From NCBI RefSeq assembly GCF_019703875.1, contig NZ_AP024110.1, forward strand, positions 496,001 through 560,000: DNA of 64,000 nt, written 5' to 3'. A program made the position numbers and the translations under genes. Shown here piece by piece: positions 1-8,432 of the stretch. The first letter of the stretch is position 1; every line of letters starts with the position of its first letter. Source of the stretch: Methyloradius palustris (lineage in GTDB: Bacteria; Pseudomonadota; Gammaproteobacteria; Burkholderiales; Methylophilaceae). A model generated the notes under the pieces. The model was not told the DNA's origin. It made no database searches and saw only the letters and a list, made by a program, of their open reading frames with translations.

Positions 1-18
1 TTTGTTGTTAAAGCTCGT

Positions 19-63
19 GCAATAACCCCCAACGATGGCTGCTTATCGTTGGGGGGTTATTGC
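19..63. terminator. Large inverted repeat at the left edge, possible terminator
   Basis: Arms of about 18 bases, GCAATAACCCCCAACGAT and its complement with one extra G, face each other across an 8-base loop. A hairpin this strong normally marks the 3' end of a transcript from a gene lying left of the window. There is no clear T-run after it. Its right end overlaps a second inverted repeat (TGCATTCCA at 61-69, TGGAATGCA at 88-96), so the two stems cannot both form fully. Confidence 0.5.
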
Positions 64-217
64 ATTCCACGATTGCTTTATCAGTCATGGAATGCACCGT
101 TTTAAGACAAAAATATCAAATCTGCACGCATTTAGCGTGAGTAAAAAAAGCTGTAGCTGAAGTGCAATTCGGGATAAAGTAGAGGCATATTTACTCACCG
201 AAAATTTGCTAGTTTTC

Positions 218-460
218 ATGCGCCTATTACAGACCATCGCTCTAACTTCTTCTCTACTGTTTTTGCTTGCCGGCTGCTCCGGCCACTACCATCCCTTAGC
301 CCTTGATAAAAAAGTAAAACTGGTCGCTGAACTGATTGATCATGCACCAGAGTGCCAGGCATTTAAAGATCGCCTGGCCGACCCATCGATTGATGATGAT
401 GGTGTTGATGCTGTTTTTGCCGAAGCTACCAAGGCACATTGCATTCAAAAGCATGTATAG
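218..460 (+). CDS. Small lipoprotein of unknown function
   Basis: An 80-residue protein with a short hydrophobic signal ending in the lipobox LLAGC, so it is predicted to be lipidated at Cys and held in an envelope membrane. The mature part is about 60 residues, mildly acidic (DDDGVD), and contains two further Cys residues that could form a disulfide. I chose ATG 218 rather than the upstream TTG 206 because it starts the signal peptide cleanly (MRLLQT). No family was recognised. The gene stands alone, with about 190 bases of non-coding sequence before the cheD homologue. Confidence 0.6.
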   Translation: MRLLQTIALTSSLLFLLAGCSGHYHPLALDKKVKLVAELIDHAPECQAFKDRLADPSIDDDGVDAVFAEATKAHCIQKHV

Positions 461-650
461 GCTTAACAGCCGCTATTTAAGTTGTGCCCGATTCTTGCTA
501 GCTTTTATTGAGCGCAATGCTTAATTGGTTAAATAGAACAATAAAACGTGTCTTTTTCAGGTGTTGGCCACTAATGGTTAGCGCTTACTATAAAACTGGG
601 AATTTAAAAATAACCGTCAATATCCATCAAATCATCACTGGGGTCTTACT

Positions 651-1316
651 ATGACTGCTCATGCGAATAAAGACATCACCAGGCCGAACGTCTATTTTGA
701 TAGCCGATTTGGTCTTGATGCCGCCAAAATTCTGCCAGGCCAGTATTACGCCACCCAGAGAAATATGTTGTTGGTCACCGTGACAGGGGCATGTATCACC
801 GCCTGTATTCGAGATAAAGTAAGTGGAATAGGGGGCATGAACAATTACATGCTGCCTGATGAAGATACCGTGAATTTTAAGAGTGAGGTCTATGGCATCA
901 AGGCCATGGATACACTGATTAATGATCTTATTCAGATGGGCGCAGCCCCAGAAAACCTTGAAGCCAAGGTGTTTGGTGCAAGCAACATGCTGAATGATGC
1001 CCAATCCATTGCCGCCGCCGCGCGCAATACCCAGTTTGTATTTGATTACCTCAAAACCAGAAACATCCAGGTGGTTGCTACAGATGTGCAGGATGTATAT
1101 CCCCGCAAGATCTATTTCTTTGTTAATACGGGCAAGGTCATGGTTAAGAAACTGCGCAACATGCATAACGAAACTATTATCAACCGTGAATCTGAATACA
1201 CACAGCGCTTTGCCTTAGCGCAATTTAATCGTGCTGAGCATCTGCTTGCGCACACTCCGTCACAGCATGAGGTTTTTGATATCCAATTTGATACCATTGA
1301 CGCAGAAGTCATGTAA
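651..1316 (+). CDS. cheD: CheD-family protein with catalytic His replaced by Asn
   Basis: CheD enzymes deamidate glutamines in chemoreceptors using a Cys-His pair and can bind CheC. Family hallmarks are visible near the N-terminus: the nucleophile motif (here TGACI, Cys48) and GGMNNYMLPD. In related betaproteobacterial proteins the second motif reads GGMNHFMLP, and its His is catalytic. Here that position (residue 65, exactly 17 after the Cys, the spacing found in Thermotoga CheD) is Asn. The protein is 221 residues, with an extended C-terminus. No other chemotaxis gene lies in the window; a diguanylate cyclase gene follows 112 bases downstream. The family call is secure, but deamidase activity is doubtful. 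Confidence 0.85.
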   Translation: MTAHANKDITRPNVYFDSRFGLDAAKILPGQYYATQRNMLLVTVTGACITACIRDKVSGIGGMNNYMLPDEDTVNFKSEVYGIKAMDTLINDLIQMGAAPENLEAKVFGASNMLNDAQSIAAAARNTQFVFDYLKTRNIQVVATDVQDVYPRKIYFFVNTGKVMVKKLRNMHNETIINRESEYTQRFALAQFNRAEHLLAHTPSQHEVFDIQFDTIDAEVM

Positions 1317-1428
1317 AGTCTTGTTTTGTTGAGCTGAACTATTGTTACCAAGCGATTTGAATGAGTAGAGCAACACTCTGGCTTTGAAGTCATTAAATCA
1401 TCCATCGTAACGTGAGATCACAGGCTGA

Positions 1429-3699
1429 ATGAAATTCCCAGATATCCCAAGTAACGAAGTGGAAAGACTAGCAGCGCTAAAAAGAATGGATATTCTTGAT
1501 AGTGCGTCAGAGGTTGGCTTTGACTTGTTGACAGAAATGGCAGCAGAACTGCTTCAGTTGCCTATTGCGCTCGTTACCATCGTTGATAGCAAACGTAACT
1601 GGTTTAAGTCTCGAGTCGGCATAGAAGGTTCGGAAGCGCCGCGTGATGTCTCTTTTTGCGCCCATGCTATCTTACAGACATCCCCCATGATTATTGAAGA
1701 TGCTTTGCTCGACGAGCGGTTTTCAGATAATCCATCAGTGACAGCAGCACCGCATGTCCGGTTTTATGCTGGATTTCCTCTGGCCTCAGTTGAAGGCCAT
1801 AACGTCGGGACGTTCTGTGTTGTTGATAATCACCCGCGCACTTTAAGTGCATCAGAGCTCCGCCAGATGGTCCGATTAGCGCAACTTGCTCAAGTTGCCT
1901 TGCAAACACGTGAGCTTGCCAGCAAAAATCTAGCTTTGAACACGTCTATATTAGAAACCTTCTCTCTGTTTGAGAATACTTTTAATCTCGCTGCGGTAGG
2001 TTTGATTCATACCGCACCTACAGGCCAGTTACTTCGTGTTAACCCTAAAGCTTGTGAAATATTGGGCTATGACTCCGACACTCTCACGCATATTAACTTT
2101 CAGGACATCACCCATCCCGACGATTTGGATAAAGATTTGGAGTTGTTCGAACGCACATTGAATGGCGAAATTCCTGGCTACCACATGGAAAAGCGATACC
2201 TCCATGCAGCAGGCCATTATCTATGGGCGAGTCTTTCTGTGAGGCTGAATCGCGATGCATCTGGTGAACCGCTCTACTTCGTTGCATCCATCGAAGATAT
2301 TTCACATGTTAAGCGGCTTGAGGCGCGGATTATCGAAGAGCGTGATGCGCTACAGGATGAGGTCAAAATCCAGATTAAAGGCTTGCAGGAAGCTAATCGC
2401 CAATTAGTGCAAGATGCAAAGTTGCTGACTGCTGCAAAAGAATTGATTGATCTCAGTGAGCAACGCATCAAACTGATTATTGATAATGTGCCTGCCAGGA
2501 TTGGATTTTGGGATAAAAAACTGATTAATCAGTTTGCCAACAAGGTCTATGAAGACTGGTTTAATTTGCCCGCCCCCGATATTTATGGCAAACACCTGCG
2601 TGACTTTATGGATGAAGATACTTACAAGCAGAGGCAGCCCTATATCAAGGCGGTGCTTAAAGGTAAGCCGCAGCACTTTGATGATGCCACTCCAGGTCGA
2701 GATGGCAATCTACTCTATAGCGAAATTTCCTATATTCCGGCACTTGAGAAGGGTGAAGTCACAGGTTTCTTTCTCTTTGGGCAGGATGTAACCGCACGTA
2801 AACGTGCTGAAGAAGCCATGCGGCAAAGTGAGCAGCATTATCGCCAGCTCTTTCAGAACATGCTTGGCGGCTACGCCTATTGCCAGATGTTATTTGAAGA
2901 CGGTAAGCCCGTCGATTTCGTCTATATCAATATCAACGATAAATTTGAGCCGCTCACAGGCTTAAAGGATGTAGTCGGGCGCAAAGTAAGTGAGTTGGTG
3001 CCTGGCATCCGCGAATCAAGCCCCGAAATATTCGAGACTTATGGTCGTGTTATCAAAACTAAAGTTGCTGAGCGTTTCGATGTATATATTGATGCGATGG
3101 ACATGTGGTTCTCAGTGTCAGTCCATAGTACGGAAGGCGATTACTTTGTCACAGTCTTCGAGAACATTACCGAACGAAAAATACTTGATGAGAAGCTGCG
3201 ACATCAAGCCAACGTTGATTACCTGACCAATATAGCGAATCGTCGTGCCTTTATCAGGCAAGGTGAGGTAGAGGTTGCCCGTGCCTTGCGCTATGGCAAC
3301 CCACTTTCTGTCGCCATGCTGGATATCGATTACTTTAAAAAAGTGAACGATACCTACGGCCACAAAACAGGCGATCTGGTATTACAAGAGTTGAGTCGGA
3401 TATGTGTAGAAACCTTGCGAGAAACCGATATGGTTGCGCGCATGGGTGGGGAAGAGTTTGCGATTCTGTTCCCTGAAACCGATGCACAACATGCTTTTGA
3501 AGTGGCCGAACGATTGCGCGATAAAATCGAAAAGAATGAGCTATCGCTTGAATCAGGCATGCCACTCACGTTTACAATATCGATTGGTGTCATCACGCTG
3601 ACCAAGAAAAACGTGAATATCGACATGCTGCTACACCTTGCAGACAAGGCACTGTATGAGGCTAAAAATACTGGGCGAAATAAAGTCTGTACGCTCTGA
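1429..3699 (+). CDS. GAF-PAS-PAS-PAS-GGDEF diguanylate cyclase
   Basis: A 756-residue soluble signalling protein. Order: an N-terminal GAF domain (about 20-165; FCAHAIL and FYAGFPL are typical), a PAS domain with PAC segment (about 180-300), a coiled-coil linker, two more PAS domains (about 345-465 and 475-590), and a C-terminal GGDEF domain. The active-site loop is intact as GGEEF (673-677), and an inhibitory I-site RETD lies five residues before it (664-667), so feedback-inhibited synthesis of c-di-GMP is expected. No membrane segment was seen. The signal sensed is unknown. c-di-GMP commonly promotes exopolysaccharide production, which is relevant to the locus downstream, but a direct link is inference. 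Confidence 0.9.
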   Translation: MKFPDIPSNEVERLAALKRMDILDSASEVGFDLLTEMAAELLQLPIALVTIVDSKRNWFKSRVGIEGSEAPRDVSFCAHAILQTSPMIIEDALLDERFSDNPSVTAAPHVRFYAGFPLASVEGHNVGTFCVVDNHPRTLSASELRQMVRLAQLAQVALQTRELASKNLALNTSILETFSLFENTFNLAAVGLIHTAPTGQLLRVNPKACEILGYDSDTLTHINFQDITHPDDLDKDLELFERTLNGEIPGYHMEKRYLHAAGHYLWASLSVRLNRDASGEPLYFVASIEDISHVKRLEARIIEERDALQDEVKIQIKGLQEANRQLVQDAKLLTAAKELIDLSEQRIKLIIDNVPARIGFWDKKLINQFANKVYEDWFNLPAPDIYGKHLRDFMDEDTYKQRQPYIKAVLKGKPQHFDDATPGRDGNLLYSEISYIPALEKGEVTGFFLFGQDVTARKRAEEAMRQSEQHYRQLFQNMLGGYAYCQMLFEDGKPVDFVYININDKFEPLTGLKDVVGRKVSELVPGIRESSPEIFETYGRVIKTKVAERFDVYIDAMDMWFSVSVHSTEGDYFVTVFENITERKILDEKLRHQANVDYLTNIANRRAFIRQGEVEVARALRYGNPLSVAMLDIDYFKKVNDTYGHKTGDLVLQELSRICVETLRETDMVARMGGEEFAILFPETDAQHAFEVAERLRDKIEKNELSLESGMPLTFTISIGVITLTKKNVNIDMLLHLADKALYEAKNTGRNKVCTL

Positions 3700-3725
3700 C
3701 CTCAAGGCCTTTGCTTGAGGTCTTT
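3698..3725 (+). terminator. Rho-independent terminator of the diguanylate cyclase gene
   Basis: A perfect 9-bp stem, GACCTCAAG paired with CTTGAGGTC across a 7-base loop, overlaps the stop codon and is followed by TTT. It separates the gene from the convergent gene at 3739. Confidence 0.7.
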
Positions 3726-3738
3726 ACTGGGCGTTGGG

Positions 3739-4266
3739 TTATTCCAGATAGTTTTTTCTGATTTTCTGTTTGATCAAATCTCTGATCGTTTGCAGATAGT
3801 TTTCATAACTACCAAAAAAGCGGGAAACCATGCTTTTGCAACTTGGGCAGGTGACCATTTTTTCAGGGTATTCGCCATCCACCACTTTTAAGTCGTGCTT
3901 GCAGTTGACACAATGCGGTTGCAAATCCGTAATCTGATCAAAGGCTTCCTGATATTTCCAGGTCCAGCGCGCGCCATGAAATTCATCAGTGAGATAACTC
4001 ATCCATTTAGGGGTGTCATCGCCCAAGTAATTCAATAACAGCTTGGCAAGCACACCTACTAAAATCACGCTATCAATCACCAACAACGTGAATAAGGCAT
4101 TGCTGTAATCGCCCTTTGATATCAGCCAATGACCAGCTTCAGTGAAAGTCACCAGTAAACCGATGATGATCAAAAGCACGGGTAAAATCAGCTTCCAGTA
4201 TTGTAAAAACAATACCTGTAGTTTTTCAGGATATTTAGATAGGGAAGCGTAATCTGAGCGTTTCAT
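3739..4266 (-). CDS. Two-TM protein with C-terminal zinc ribbon, unknown function
   Basis: A 175-residue protein. A basic N-terminal stretch is followed by two hydrophobic segments (about 25-46 and 56-82), a soluble region, and a C-terminal zinc-ribbon-like module with two CxxC pairs (CVNC and CPSC about 20 residues apart). The topology suggests an inner-membrane protein whose metal-binding tail faces one side of the membrane. I do not recognise a named family. The gene lies alone, convergent to the diguanylate cyclase gene. A GGTGAG ribosome site precedes the chosen ATG. Rubredoxin-like electron transfer or a protein-interaction knuckle are both possible and untested. Confidence 0.65.
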   Translation of the reverse strand: MKRSDYASLSKYPEKLQVLFLQYWKLILPVLLIIIGLLVTFTEAGHWLISKGDYSNALFTLLVIDSVILVGVLAKLLLNYLGDDTPKWMSYLTDEFHGARWTWKYQEAFDQITDLQPHCVNCKHDLKVVDGEYPEKMVTCPSCKSMVSRFFGSYENYLQTIRDLIKQKIRKNYLE

Positions 4267-4683
4267 AGGCTCACCATTCTTTTGAAGTTCTCAAGCATTT
4301 AATTCTCCATTGAATTCATCATAAATAATGAATTTCTTATATTATTCGGCAAAGATGTCACCATAAAAATCAGCTAAATAGAGAGTGTTTGCTGTATTTC
4401 ATGGATTTTACTTGGCGCATGATTTATTATTTCGTACTTACAACTTGCATACACTTACTAACCAATCAGTTTACCAAAAATTGGCCTTAAATAACAAATA
4501 CTTGCTTGTCTTGTTCCAACTTCGGGGTAATTCATTATTACAACATTCACAATCCAGTCCATTCGGACTATGTGAAACTATTTAAGTTGCCTGCATAGTC
4601 TTGTGCTTAAGGCTATGATTGGCTGAATTTAGACGATTTAAAATTAAAGGTTTGCGCATTTTGCGCAAATGAACGAGGAAGAT
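4267..4683. other. Intergenic region upstream of ppsA with stem-loops
   Basis: This 417-base AT-rich gap holds no convincing gene; a 66-codon frame at 4385-4585 has no ribosome site or recognisable sequence. It contains a nested stem-loop at 4546-4576 (outer TTCACA/TGTGAA, inner AGTCC/GGACT closing an ATTC tetraloop) and a perfect 19-base hairpin at 4651-4669 next to the ppsA ribosome site. TATGAT at 4614-4619 could be a -10 element, but no good -35 is spaced for it. Confidence 0.5.
4651..4669 (+). promoter_or_regulatory. Perfect hairpin next to the ppsA ribosome-binding site
   Basis: TTTGCGCA and TGCGCAAA are separated by three T. The stem ends five bases before the GAGG ribosome site (4675-4678) of ppsA. 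It could act as an mRNA structure tuning translation or as a DNA operator; the sequence cannot decide between these. Confidence 0.5.
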
Positions 4684-7044
4684 ATGTCCGACTACGTCAT
4701 TGCTTTTGAGAAACTTCGTATTGATGATGTGCCAGCCGTTGGCGGCAAAAATGCATCACTAGGTGAGATGATCAGCCAGTTAACTGCCAAGGGTGTGCGC
4801 GTGCCTACAGGCTTTGCTACTACAGCACATGCCTATCGTGAGTTTCTGGCGCAAGATGGGCTTGATGATCGTATCAATGCAGAGCTTGATCGTTTGGATG
4901 TAGAAGATGTCACGGCATTAGCTGTTTGTGGCAATAAAATCCGTGAGTGGATTATGACAGCCAACTTCCCTAAAGCTTTATTAGATGGTATTGCTGAGCA
5001 TTATCAAACCCTGACGACACAAATGGGCGATAGCGTGAGTTTCGCTGTGCGTTCATCTGCCACAGCGGAAGATTTGCCTGATGCCTCATTCGCAGGTCAG
5101 CAAGAGAGTTTTCTGAATATTCGTGGTCTCGACAATATCTTGCACGCCATCAAAGAAGTATTCGCTTCACTGTATAACGACCGTGCGATTTCATACCGAG
5201 TGCACAAAGGCTTTATCCATGCGGACGTTGCTTTATCGGCAGGTGTTCAGCGCATGGTGCGCAGTGATATAGGTAGCTCAGGTGTGATGTTCACTATGGA
5301 TACCGAATCTGGTTTTGATGAAGTCGTATTTATTACCTCAGCCTATGGCTTGGGCGAAACCGTGGTGCAGGGTGCCGTTAACCCAGATGAGTTCTATGTG
5401 CACAAACCATTGTTGGCTGAGGGCTTCCCAGCGATTATCCGTCGTTCACTTGGCTCAAAAATGATCAAAATGGTATTTACCGATGCCAATCAAGCGGGTA
5501 AAAGCACCATCACAGTGCCTGTTGATACAGTCCAAAGCACACAGTTCTCGCTGACAAATGAAGAGATTCTTGAGCTTGCACGCTATGCCATGATTATTGA
5601 AAAACACTATGAACGCCCGATGGATATCGAGTGGGGTAAAGATGGCGTTGATGGTAAGTTGTACATCTTGCAGGCTCGTCCAGAGACAGTTAAGTCTCAG
5701 GCTGGCAACTCGGTAGAGAAGTTCCAGCTGATTGGCACAGGTACTCCATTAGTCACTGGCCGTGCTGTGACACAAAAGATTGGTGTAGGTCCTGTACGTA
5801 TCGTTAAAGACGCGTCAGAAATGCATACTGTGCAACCTGGCGATGTGCTTGTGGCCGACATGACGGACCCGAACTGGGAACCAGTCATGAAGCGCGCCTC
5901 AGCATTGGTGACTAACCGTGGTGGTCGTACCTGTCATGCTGCCATTATTGCGCGTGAATTGGGCATCCCTGCGATTGTTGGCTGTGTGAATGCCACTGAG
6001 CTTCTAAAAGAAGGCGACATTGTGACCGTATCGTGTGCCGAAGGTGAAACAGGCCACGTATATGCGGGTGCTTTGGACTATAAACAGACCACAGAGACCG
6101 CTACCGCGTTGAAAATGGCTCCTGTCAAAATCATGATGAACGTTGGTAATCCAGATATGGCGTTTAGCTTTGCCCAGATTCCTAATCATGGCGTAGGCCT
6201 TGCCCGCCTAGAATTTGTGATCAATAACATGATCGGCATACACCCTAAGGCCATTCTCAACTTCGACAAAGTGCCAGCCGACATGCAGGCTGAGATTACT
6301 CGTCGTGCCAATGGCTACGCCAGCCCACGTCAGTTCTATATTGATAAACTGGCTGAAGGTGTTGCAACCATTGCAGCTTCTTTCTGGGGCAAGCCAGTGA
6401 TTGTGCGTTTGTCTGATTTCAAGTCAAACGAATACAAGAAACTGGTCGGTGGTGATATTTATGAGCCAGATGAAGAAAACCCGATGCTTGGTTTCCGCGG
6501 TGCAGCGCGCTACATTGCAAAAGATTTCAGAGATTGTTTCGAGCTTGAATGCCTGGCGATGCGCAAGGTACGTGAAGAGTTAGGCCTGACTAACGTTGAA
6601 TTGATGATTCCGTTTGTACGCACCTTGGAAGAAGCACGCCAAGTCGAAGAAATTCTTGCTGAATATGGACTCAAGCGCGGCGTAAATGGCTTGCGTTTAA
6701 TCATGATGTGCGAGATTCCATCGAATGCGCTATTGGCGGAAGAGTTCCTCAAATACTTTGATGGTTTCTCAATCGGCTCTAACGATTTGACACAACTGAC
6801 TTTAGGGATGGATCGTGACTCAGGTTTGATGGCACATGGTTTTGACGAGCGCGACGCTGCGGTCAAGGTATTATTGAAGATGGCGATTGATACCTGTAAC
6901 CGACTAAATAAATATGTGGGTATTTGCGGTCAAGGCCCATCAGACCATCCTGACTTTGCTGAGTGGCTGGTTGAAAAGGGCATACAGTCTGTTTCGTTGA
7001 ATCCTGATACGGTTGTGAGCACCTGGCAACGACTGACAAAGTAA
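4684..7044 (+). CDS. ppsA: Phosphoenolpyruvate synthase
   Basis: Makes phosphoenolpyruvate from pyruvate with ATP (giving AMP and phosphate), the entry step of gluconeogenesis. The three-part architecture is complete: an N-terminal ATP-grasp/pyruvate phosphate dikinase domain (GGKNASLGEM, VRSSATAEDLPDASFAGQQ), the central phosphohistidine domain with the phosphorylated His in GGRTCHAAIIARELGIPAIVG, and a C-terminal PEP/pyruvate-binding barrel ending in CGQGPSDHPDFAEWL. Length (786 residues) is normal. ATG 4684 is preferred over 4669 because GAGG lies five bases upstream of it. The regulator gene ppsR follows after a terminator, an arrangement common in proteobacteria. Confidence 0.96.
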   Translation: MSDYVIAFEKLRIDDVPAVGGKNASLGEMISQLTAKGVRVPTGFATTAHAYREFLAQDGLDDRINAELDRLDVEDVTALAVCGNKIREWIMTANFPKALLDGIAEHYQTLTTQMGDSVSFAVRSSATAEDLPDASFAGQQESFLNIRGLDNILHAIKEVFASLYNDRAISYRVHKGFIHADVALSAGVQRMVRSDIGSSGVMFTMDTESGFDEVVFITSAYGLGETVVQGAVNPDEFYVHKPLLAEGFPAIIRRSLGSKMIKMVFTDANQAGKSTITVPVDTVQSTQFSLTNEEILELARYAMIIEKHYERPMDIEWGKDGVDGKLYILQARPETVKSQAGNSVEKFQLIGTGTPLVTGRAVTQKIGVGPVRIVKDASEMHTVQPGDVLVADMTDPNWEPVMKRASALVTNRGGRTCHAAIIARELGIPAIVGCVNATELLKEGDIVTVSCAEGETGHVYAGALDYKQTTETATALKMAPVKIMMNVGNPDMAFSFAQIPNHGVGLARLEFVINNMIGIHPKAILNFDKVPADMQAEITRRANGYASPRQFYIDKLAEGVATIAASFWGKPVIVRLSDFKSNEYKKLVGGDIYEPDEENPMLGFRGAARYIAKDFRDCFELECLAMRKVREELGLTNVELMIPFVRTLEEARQVEEILAEYGLKRGVNGLRLIMMCEIPSNALLAEEFLKYFDGFSIGSNDLTQLTLGMDRDSGLMAHGFDERDAAVKVLLKMAIDTCNRLNKYVGICGQGPSDHPDFAEWLVEKGIQSVSLNPDTVVSTWQRLTK

Positions 7045-7081
7045 ATATAGACACAAAATAAGCTTGGCTTTATATACACTG

Positions 7082-7119
7082 ACCACATCATTTGTTGATA
7101 ACATCTGATGTGGTTTTTT
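7082..7119 (+). terminator. Rho-independent terminator after ppsA
   Basis: ACCACATCA (7082-7090) pairs with TGATGTGGT (7106-7114), which runs into six T. It should end the ppsA transcript and uncouple it from ppsR. Confidence 0.85.
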
Positions 7120-7171
7120 ATTTTAAGCGCTGCATTCAGGTGCAAAAATAGGTTGAACGGGGAGAGTAAGC

Positions 7172-7984
7172 ATGCAACAACGTACGGTTTTCTTTGTGTC
7201 AGACAGCACAGGCATCACAGCTGAGTCTTTAGGGCATTTGCTCGCACACTTCCCTGAAGTGAAGTTTCGCCAGTTTCGTTATCCATTTATCGACTCAATT
7301 CAAAAGATTGAGGGAGTACTGCAACGCATAGCTCAGGCAAGGGAGGAGGATGGCGTCCGCCCAGTGATTATGATGACCCTGGTTGACCCTGATTACCGTG
7401 CGCTCGTAAAGCAGGCAGATGCATTATGTCTGGATATGTTTGGCGCAATCATTGATCCACTCTCGGCCGAATTAAATATGCAACCATCGCTTGGTGTGGG
7501 TATCAGCCACGGCGTGCTTGGGCATAGCTACCATGAACGTATGGATGCCATTAATTTTTCGCTCGGGCATGATGATGGGCAGACCAATCATGGTCTGGAT
7601 GAAGCGCAGGTGATTTTGATTGGTGTTTCTCGTTGCGGCAAAACACCTACCAGTCTTTACCTTGCTATGCAGTTTGGTATTAAAGCGGCCAATTATCCGT
7701 TGATCCCTGAAGACTTTGAACGTATGACTTTGCCTTCTATATTGGATAAATATCCAGAAAAGCTTTATGGCCTGACAATTCAGCCAGAGCGTCTGCATTC
7801 AGTTCGTAGCGAGCGTCGCCCAGATAGCTTTTATGCTTCATTGGCCAATTGCAAAGAAGAAGTACGTCTGGCGGAGTCATTGATGGAGCGCGCACATGTG
7901 CCTTGGATTGATTCAACCAGCCGCTCTATTGAAGAGCTATCAACGACTATTTTGCAAAAGATTAAAGTTAAGCAGTATGCTTAA
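7172..7984 (+). CDS. ppsR: PEP synthase regulatory kinase/pyrophosphorylase
   Basis: This is the DUF299/PpsR family, which reversibly inactivates PEP synthase: ADP-dependent phosphorylation of a Thr beside the catalytic His of PpsA, and phosphate-dependent removal giving pyrophosphate. Family motifs are clear: the N-terminal VSDSTGITAESLG and the P-loop GVSRCGKTPTSLYLA around residues 150-165, with SERRPDSFYAS later on. The length of 270 residues is typical. A strong GGGGAGAG ribosome site precedes the ATG. Its position next to ppsA supports the assignment. It is separated from ppsA by a terminator and so probably has its own promoter in the 52 bases that follow it. Confidence 0.95.
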   Translation: MQQRTVFFVSDSTGITAESLGHLLAHFPEVKFRQFRYPFIDSIQKIEGVLQRIAQAREEDGVRPVIMMTLVDPDYRALVKQADALCLDMFGAIIDPLSAELNMQPSLGVGISHGVLGHSYHERMDAINFSLGHDDGQTNHGLDEAQVILIGVSRCGKTPTSLYLAMQFGIKAANYPLIPEDFERMTLPSILDKYPEKLYGLTIQPERLHSVRSERRPDSFYASLANCKEEVRLAESLMERAHVPWIDSTSRSIEELSTTILQKIKVKQYA

Positions 7985-8027
7985 TTTGTGCTGGAAACTG
8001 AGGCCAGCATAGGAAAATTGCATAAGT

Positions 8028-8432
8028 CTATACCATCGGATAGAGCGCTGATCTTAGTTTGCTAATGATTGGTAATGCCGCTAATCCTCCGATTAAATCG
8101 GCACTTAGGTCGTCTAGCCCAGCATGTCTGCCAGGGATGTATATTTGGTGAAATTCATCTGCAGCCCCAATGAGCACTACGAGTATTAAGATCAAAGCCA
8201 AGGGTTTGGATTTTAATATCATCCCCAGAAAGATGCCGATACTGCCGTAGGCGATGAAGTGCACCAGCTTATCCCATGGCGATGGGAACAGGCTCCCTGC
8301 ACCAGATGCTTCACCGCCAATGAATATGCCCAATAGCATGACAACTAAGCAAATGAGTGCCAACTGCTGAATAGCCACTGCTCTATAGCGGGAAGCTTTA
8401 ATAGGCACCGCTTTCCTTTTTAAGAACAACAA
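8028..8432 (-). CDS. VanZ-like membrane protein
   Basis: A 134-residue protein with about four hydrophobic segments and the VanZ-like signature WDKLVHFIAYGSIGIFLG followed by DEFHQIYIPGRHAGLDDLSADLIGG. The biochemical role of this family is not settled; such proteins are frequent beside exosortase and EPS genes. It starts 35 bases inside the upstream EpsB-type gene, implying translational coupling in one minus-strand transcript. The ATG at 8432 gives a basic N-terminus before the first membrane segment. Confidence 0.8.
   Translation of the reverse strand: MLFLKRKAVPIKASRYRAVAIQQLALICLVVMLLGIFIGGEASGAGSLFPSPWDKLVHFIAYGSIGIFLGMILKSKPLALILILVVLIGAADEFHQIYIPGRHAGLDDLSADLIGGLAALPIISKLRSALYPMV

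Noticed and set aside
627..1166. A long minus-strand frame opposite the CheD homologue
   Set aside because: The plus strand encodes a clear CheD family protein over the same bases; the minus-strand translation is rich in His/Cys without domain character.
4385..4585. A 66-codon plus-strand frame before ppsA
   Set aside because: It has no ribosome site, no recognisable sequence, and it overlaps stem-loops in an AT-rich regulatory gap.
7989..8009. TGCTGG/CCAGCA stem after ppsR as a terminator
   Set aside because: The stem has only six pairs and no T-run on either strand.
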